Source of the DNA: Carettochelys insculpta
Taxonomy: Eukaryota; Chordata; Testudines; Carettochelyidae
Length of the DNA: 64,000 nucleotides
Reading direction: 5' to 3'
Assembly (NCBI RefSeq): GCF_033958435.1
Contig: NC_134142.1
Location: 100,945,001-101,009,000, forward strand
Shown here: piece after piece, positions 57,779-64,000 of the stretch
How positions within the stretch are numbered: position 1 is the first letter of the stretch
How the letters are laid out: each line of letters starts with the position of its first letter
Program-made: the position numbers and the translations under genes
Notes under the pieces: model-generated
The model's database searches: none
The model's input: the letters and a program-made list of their open reading frames with translations, nothing else
Told to the model about the DNA's origin: nothing

Positions 57779-59978
57779 AACAAAGTATTTCCCTTTCAGT
57801 CTTCCATATAATTCAGAAAATAAGGCACTGGATAATAACTTACGTTTTTTACATAAATCAGCATGCTGCTTGTAAAATGATTCAGTAATGGTTGTCTAGT
57901 ATAAACAACATCATGGTCAGCTTTCTTATTTTATTCAAAAATATAGGGTGAGCCAAGAAATGTCTTTGTGCCAGTTATCAGTCAGGTGCAGTATCAATTC
58001 AATCTCTCTTAGAACCCTCTCTTGCAAATGATGGATTCAGAAGCAGAGTAGTTCCCTCTGCTCTACCATCTCTTACTTCTATGATTCTAGAATGCCACGT
58101 ACATGGAAACAAAGCAAAAGCAATTGTGAATGGCATCTTTTCTTTCAGTCCACTGGGTCTGAATTAGGGGTGTGACAGATAAAAATTGACTCTGAAAATA
58201 TTCATCCTATTCAGGGTCATAGCGAAAATACCATGCATGAGATGAACAATGTTTTGAGAAATAACCATCAAAAGTCAATACACGACATTGTTAAGAAACA
58301 GGAACAAAGACTGAATAAGTAATTGTACTTGTAAAAACTGGAAGCTTTACTTTTTTCTTTTCTTCAATGCATTGTTTGGAAAATACGGTAGGAACTTCTA
58401 AGGTTCATAGTGCTTTCGAAAATGACCATTCTTGTGAAACTCTTGCTTGTCATACCTGTAAACACTAGTTTACTTCCTTTTGGCAAACCCTCGATGAACT
58501 GACTGTATGTCAATATTTGAGTATCTCCTTTACTATCAATGCACTATGGGGCAGTTCATGTAAACTGCAAGATCTCCAGCAAAGTAACAACCTTATCCTC
58601 ACCATGTCACGATTTTTTCCCCTTGTGGTCTATCAGACAGAGATGAACATATTAAACTAATGCTAGTGCAAGATTTTATTAAATAAGCTGCAGAGAAACT
58701 CTGCAAAGACAAATGAGTCCTTTAAAGGACAAGAAATCTTTATGTCCAAGCATGTTCTGTTTCATGAGGTCAGAAGAAAACTTCATACTTATTAGATCCA
58801 AATGACTCCTCTTTCTACACTTGGATAATGTGGGTACCACTTCTGAGGTGTTACTCAAAGCACTTGCACCACGTCCACCTGTTGAACCCTCTCACAAGGT
58901 GGCTGGTCCTTTCAGGCAGGTGGGCTTGGTGCCCTGCCTGTGGCTAATAAGCTTCCTCTCAGCAGATGGCACTGAAGCCAAGGATCAAGTGATATTTGAA
59001 GGTGACTTGGCCTTCAGAAAAAAGGACAGCAAGCAGCTTTGACAGAGAGAGACAGACCTGCAGGTGGGTTTACCTTGTCTTAGGTGAAGGAAAAGGACTC
59101 AGCTTATCTACCTGCTTTGTGGTGGATGGTTGTGGCTTTGATAAAATGAACCCATCCACAAAGAACAGGGCTGAAATGCTGTTGAGAGGTGTGTTTGGTG
59201 AACTGGCCAGTAAGGTGGCATATTGGTTGAGAGTTTCACTCTGTTGGGCTAAGGAGCAAAAGTACATGTTTATTTATAGATCTCATCCTGGTGAAAGTCT
59301 ACGTAATTTGAAAAAAAAAAAACACAGTACATACTGAAAATAGCAGGGTGCTCCTGCTCTACATACATGGCCTCAATGTGATGGCAGTAACTGCAGCACA
59401 TCTTTCCTAGCCTAGCAAAAATCAAGGGCTTTGGAAGCCATATAATTAACTCAGGGGAAAAGGATTCTCATCTCTCTCAGGTGATTCTTTCTAGATAGTG
59501 TTTTGAATTAAAATAACAAGCTCCATAAAGAGAAGTGTTGCACTTTATTGGTGCCCGGAGGAGGCAGCAATGATACATTGCCAGAATGGCTGCACACGTG
59601 CGGCATGAAGTAAATGGATGAGAAAACGGATATATCCTGGAACATGAAGCCTCACCCCTTTTAACAATAGAAAAACCAACAGCAAGAGCTTGGTTTGGAA
59701 TGCTTTGCTTCCATTTTCCAGTTGAGACCAGACACATTTGAGGCAACCATTTAAAATGTAAGTTAAAATCACTTAGTTTGAATAAAGTGGTCCAAAGCCA
59801 GTATCCCAGTCTCATTATGTTAGAGTGCCATTTGAGAAGCTGTCATCTGTAACTGTACAGGGATACAAGAACTCTGCGTTGTGCTGAAGGACAAGGTGTG
59901 TTTGCACTACCAGTGGAAACATCCCAGCAAAGCTATCTGGAAGGCTACACTTCTCACCATCCCAAACAGTCAAAAATA

Positions 59979-60385
59979 GGCTACGTCTACACTAGCCCCA
60001 AACTTCGAAATGGCCACACAAATGGCCATTTCGAAGTTTACTAATGAAGCGCTGAAATGCATATTCAGCGCTTCATTAGCATGCAGGCAGCCGCGGCACT
60101 TTGAAATTGACGCGCCTCGCCACCGCGCGGCTCGTCCCGACGGGGCTCCTTTTCAAAAGGACCCCGCCTACTTCGAAGGAGGGGACTTCAAAGTAGGAGG
60201 GGGCCTTTCGAAAAGAAGCCCCATCGGAACGAGCCGCGCGGCGGCGAGGCGCATCAATTTCGAAGTGCCGCGGCCGCCTGCATGCTAATGAAGCGCTGAA
60301 TATGCATTTCAGCGCTTCATTAGGAAACTTCGAAATGGCCATTTGTGTGGCCATTTTGAAGTTTGGGGCTAGTGTAGACACGGCC
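59979..60385. mobile_element. Foldback MITE, Harbinger type, family A copy 3
   Basis: The 407-bp near-palindrome begins GGCTACGTCTACACTAGCCC and ends with the inverted complement (GGCTAGTGTAGACACGGCC). A perfect 3-bp target duplication ata flanks it (59976-59978 and 60386-60388). Arms contain AACTTCGAAATGGCCA, ATGAAGCGCTGAA and GC-rich GGCTCGTCCCGACGG segments. It is very similar to the 5822-6248 copy, with few substitutions between arms, which suggests a young insertion. Confidence 0.88.
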
Positions 60386-61292
60386 ATAGAGAGCAGAAGC
60401 TGATCTGCTAAACAGTCATGGGGGACATTATTCTATTTCATCATAACAACTGGGGACAAAGGCAGAAAATAATAAATAGAGGGAGAATTTCTATCCATGT
60501 GTCCCCTCCTAGACATTACTACCATCACGTAGCATTTACAACAGATGTCTTCCCTTAATTGAGACAGTAGACCAGAATAGAAAGATGAGTTTTATTAAGT
60601 CGCTACAGGTTCATGACTGCTTGTAGGTATTTTTAAAATGTGTGCCTAATTAGGAAGAAGGGATTCACATTTGTTCACTGACTTTATTTCAGACAGAAGG
60701 AAAAGCTTTACTCCTCAGCTCATTTTAACTTCCACTAACAATTCCTAGTTAAAATCCATGTTCAGTTTCCTAATTGAACTTCTTATCCCTCTTCTTGTCA
60801 CGTTCCAACTAATCAGACATTTGCTGCCTCTGAATTTTTCTTGGAGAGAGATTATGATGAGTCAGGCTCTCATAAGTATGACTCAAGGAGACACGACAGT
60901 AACAGCTGAACACTTTCTTTTTTCAACAAATACCATAATTAGAATTGAGCAAGGGGGTTTTCATTATTGGCTGACAGGGTTAGTCACAACAAAGATCCCC
61001 ACAAAAACATGCATTTAAAATGTCATGCCTATCTCAATGCTCAACAAACCACAAAGGGCTATGGAGAGTCACAATATTCCTAAAATTAGACACAGTTCAT
61101 TGAGTTGATCCTGTTGGGAATATTTGTATTTATTGTGTTATTGTGCAAAGCAAAATCCCATCAATTGTGCCCTGAATATGCTATATACACACAGGCACAC
61201 AGAGCCATGAATCATGTATTTCTGACTCAGATAACATTAACCGCTATCTAGCACCAAACCTTACTACCATCCAGTGAAATGATCAAATGTTA

Positions 61293-61383
61293 CGTTCAAA
61301 GAATATTAAAATATTAAAATCTTATGTTCAAAGAATATTAAACCTCATTTATTCTGAGACTAAATAAGGAATAAATGAGGTTT
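61293..61383. repeat. Direct repeat followed by a perfect 15-bp hairpin
   Basis: GTTCAAAGAATATTAAA occurs twice about 31 bases apart. The second copy runs into AAACCTCATTTATTC (61340-61354), whose exact reverse complement GAATAAATGAGGTTT lies at 61369-61383 with a 14-base loop. No family recognised. Confidence 0.75.
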
Positions 61384-62179
61384 AGCCAAAGATCAGCCCC
61401 ATGAAAACAGCATCTAGTTTCAAAGCACTTTAAAGACAAGGGCTAATACCAGCAACTGCTGGTGTTATTTCAATGTAACACAGAGCTAGATCAATAATAG
61501 AGCTGAATGGAATATGGGGTGCACATTCCTGCCTATTAAATAAATCTGTTACTCTTTTGTGAAAGACTTGATTTTAAGGAGACATAAAAAAAGGCATCAC
61601 TGGGGCTTAGTACAAGTCCACTGTGTTTAGTGAGGTCTCACACTGTTGACAGAGGCAGGGAACAGGGGCAGATGGTAAGCAATTAAGACTGCACAGAACC
61701 AGGAAGCCCGAATTGGCTGCTTTTTGCCTAAGGCTAGATCTATCTTGCTATTGTTCAAGAGAAGTTGGAAACATCAAGAGTTGAAAAATTTCAGTCTCAG
61801 GAGACAGGCCTTCCTCACAGTGTCCTGCTATTAGCTAATAAGGAAAGCAGAAGAAATCAGAAGTCTAACATGAGAAAAAATAGCTGGAAACTTCAAATAA
61901 GAATAGGCAACCAGTCCACCTCAGTGAAGAAGAGATGCCTCTTTTGATGTGCACACAGGAGGGATAGAAAGGGGTGAATGAGTCTTTGAACAGAAAATAT
62001 ATTGCTATAATGCATTGAAAAATATTGGTGTAATGAAACAGCAAATAACATTTATGTTTTAAAAAATTCATGACTTTTCCAATATCATCATTTAGTAGGA
62101 TTAGCACTGTAGAGGACTGAGGGCCTGATTCTGCACACTCACATGTGTACAGCAGCAATTTTATCTATTGAATTCAATG

Positions 62180-63165
62180 GGTGACAGACCTGTCCTTTCC
62201 TTCAGACAACTGCCCAATCCCAAGAAAATTCTCACTAGTAGCCATGCACCACACCACAAAAATACTACTCCTGTAACTTTTCTTAAAACAAACTTGGTTC
62301 CCAACTCTATTACAGTGGAGACACCATCACTGGACCTAATCACGTCAGGCACACAACCAGGGGCTCATATTCCTGTACTTCCACCAATGAGATATATGTC
62401 ATCATGTGTCAGCAATGCCCCTCTGACATGTACATTGGACAAATGGGACAATCTCTTCACTGAAGAATGAACAGACACAAGTCACACTTTAGGAATCTGA
62501 ATATACATAAACCTGCAAGTGAGCATTTTAACCAGCAGGTCACAGCATTCACAACTTAAAAGTCTGCATTCTAAAACAGAGACCTTACACCAGATTACAA
62601 AGGCAGACATCTGAATTAGAATTCATTCTCAAATTTGATACTTTTCACCTTGGACTCAAAGATATCAATTACCTCATGCATTACAAAGACAAGTATCAGA
62701 GAGGTAGCCATGTTAGTCTGTATCTTTGAGAACAACTAGAAGTCCTCTGGCACCTTATAGACTAACAGATATTTTGGAGCATAAGCTTTCGTGGGCAGAC
62801 ACCCGCTTCATCAACTCAAAAGCTTATACTCCAAAATATCTGTTAAGTCTATAAGGTGCCACAGGGCTTCATTACAAAGTCAGTTTCCCTACCTTTGATA
62901 TTCACAGTGAACCCAGGCAGAAACTTAACAGACACTTGCAGAAACTATTTTTATTCTCTCTCTACCCCAACTTCTTCTGTCCTATCTAGCCGATTAGTCA
63001 GTTTTTAATTTCATTTTTTCTATCTTTCTGTTAAAATCTCTTCATGTCAGTTATCATTAATCAGAATTTTCCAGAGCTGAAGAAGTGGGTCTCTCCCAGG
63101 AAAACTCACCACCTAATAAATGATATTGTGAGTCTTTAAAGTGCTACAGGACTGCTTTTTTGTTT
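62180..63165 (+). mobile_element. Penelope-like element, 3' part (copy 3), interrupted
   Basis: Decayed linker and GIY-YIG coding sequence (for example PSLDLI, ATGYACATTGGACAAATGGG-like DNA at the YIGQ position, and later a KFDT-like segment) runs from about 62190 to 62688. A 181-bp foldback sequence is inserted at 62689-62869. The element then resumes with GTCAGTTTCCCTACC and the 3' UTR GAAGAAGTGGGTCTCTCCC and TTTAAAGTGCTACAGGACTG. Many stops and frameshifts make it older than the other two copies. Confidence 0.78.
62689..62869. mobile_element. Foldback insertion of Penelope-tail repeats with 10-bp target duplication
   Basis: The segment is flanked by the exact 10-bp direct repeat cattacaaag (62679-62688 and 62870-62879). 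The left part (62695-62814) is a complete antisense short repeat. The right part (62815-62869) is a partial sense copy, so about 52 bases at 62742-62793 pair with 62816-62869 in inverted orientation. This is a single insertion event of an inverted dimer-like product. Confidence 0.85.
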
Positions 63166-64000
63166 AGTATTAAAATCTACATGACTTCCCTCTACATCCA
63201 AAAGTAAAAGGAAAAAGATTTAGATGGCTGAACTGATCAAAGTAACTCCTCCCTTGAAATCTTAGAATCTTCCTTGGCCACACTGAAGAAACTGGTCGGA
63301 TGAACTTTCTGTCCACAAAAGATGTCCTAAGAACAAGAACAGCAACAAGATACTGAAGAGTTTTTCAAGCATCTCTAACAAGCCATTAATAACATTATAC
63401 CACAATGTTTTCTAATGCCACAACTTTCATACAGATACAAATGGGACTTTAATCCCTTAAACCAAATATGCTTAGTTAATAGATAAAGGGCCAATATAAA
63501 AAGTTTTACAATTCTTACTTAAAAACAAATACACACACCCCCAACCCCAATCACCAAAGGAAATCTTAGGAAATCTCTAACAGAATAAAGGGAGAAAACA
63601 TTTCTGAAGCCCTTTATAGGATCATTGTCATTGACAAGGAGCCAAGATCTGCTTACTTTTTTATAATGATCACAGGAAAATTTACTTCTCCCACGAGCAG
63701 GGACACGAAAGTTCATATTGGTGTATTTCACATGAATGCAGAAATGCCACAATCCAACTTGTTCTTCCCCCTCAGGGGGTCTACTGTTAAATGGTGACGG
63801 CCACTGGCATGTGAAGATTGGAGGGTTAATTTTAGCTGAAGTCATGCACACACTGTGGTCAGATTTTCTTACACAGTAATGTCTTACTGTGTTAACTCCA
63901 GCCCCTGCTGCAACTCTCCTACTCCCCCACCACCATCGCAACCACCACAAGGCTGAGAAAATTTGCTTCCCTTTGTCATCTCCTCTTCCTGTTCAGTGTA

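Larger units (their letters stand above)
48012..64000 (-). other. NAV2: NAV2 intron or upstream region to the right of exon A
   Basis: No further exon was found. By gene orientation this is the intron preceding exon A, or includes 5' flank if an alternative promoter lies within it. It holds a foldback MITE (49.0 kb), a Tigger-like element with minisatellite (49.6 kb), a CR1 3' end (50.3 kb), Penelope-like elements (51.4 and 62.2 kb), a TIR element (54.4 kb), a short Penelope-tail repeat (57.7 kb) and a large foldback MITE (60.0 kb). The stretch 53390-54060 looks like an unclassified G/A-rich repeat. The remaining stretches 48012-49030, 50650-51300, 52770-53380, 54690-57650, 57790-59970, 60390-62180 and 63170-64000 show nothing identifiable. 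Confidence 0.6.

Noticed and set aside
63519..63950. Minus-strand open frame of 143 codons at the right edge
   Set aside because: No recognisable domain or splice context. In 64 kb of six-frame sequence a few ORFs of this size are expected by chance.
1..64000. CRISPR arrays, bacterial operons, tRNA or rRNA genes
   Set aside because: No regularly spaced direct repeats, operon-like gene packing or structural RNA signatures were seen; the gene structure is clearly that of an intron-rich vertebrate.

Overview
The window looks like vertebrate nuclear DNA, most likely from a turtle. It is AT-rich and intron-dominated, and it is full of CR1 LINEs, Penelope-like elements, a DIRS-type remnant and foldback DNA transposons of kinds I associate with turtle genomes. 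A soft-shelled turtle is my guess from the Harbinger-type foldback elements, but the species cannot be fixed from the sequence alone.

The only host gene I can support is on the minus strand. Four small exons at 48011-47894, 37707-37655, 19808-19736 and 6855-6585 join with compatible splice phases. Together they encode the calponin-homology (CH) domain of a neuron navigator protein followed by a Gln/Pro-rich linker. The linker (Gln run, then PQKQH) fits NAV2 better than NAV3. The window is therefore an internal slice of NAV2, with the start of the gene off the right edge and most of the protein off the left edge.

Everything else is intronic, flanking or mobile DNA. Left to right: foldback MITEs (2.6, 5.0 and 5.8 kb); exon D; a nearly intact CR1 reverse transcriptase (7.3-9.0 kb); nested G/C-rich repeats and a hAT-like element (9-11.6 kb); a Tigger-like element with an internal minisatellite (13.5-14.2 kb); exon C; a two-copy TIR family (20 and 54 kb); a minus-strand CR1 (21 kb); a DIRS-like recombinase remnant (25.7 kb); a broken Harbinger transposase (28.9 kb); more MITEs (32.9, 34.7 and 35.2 kb); exon B; a Penelope-like element (39 kb); an internally deleted CR1 (40.6 kb); a complete but mutated PIF/Harbinger transposon (42.6-45.1 kb); exon A; another foldback MITE and a Tigger-like element (49-50.3 kb); two more Penelope-like copies (51.5 and 62.2 kb), the second holding a foldback insertion; and a large foldback MITE (60 kb).

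The most informative object is the 2.5-kb Harbinger transposon at 42590-45106. It keeps both terminal inverted repeats, a DDE transposase with a visible intron, and a convergent Myb/SANT-like gene. Its ends resemble those of several foldback MITEs in the same window, which suggests a source-and-satellite relationship. I found no CRISPR, operon, tRNA, rRNA or clearly new protein system.
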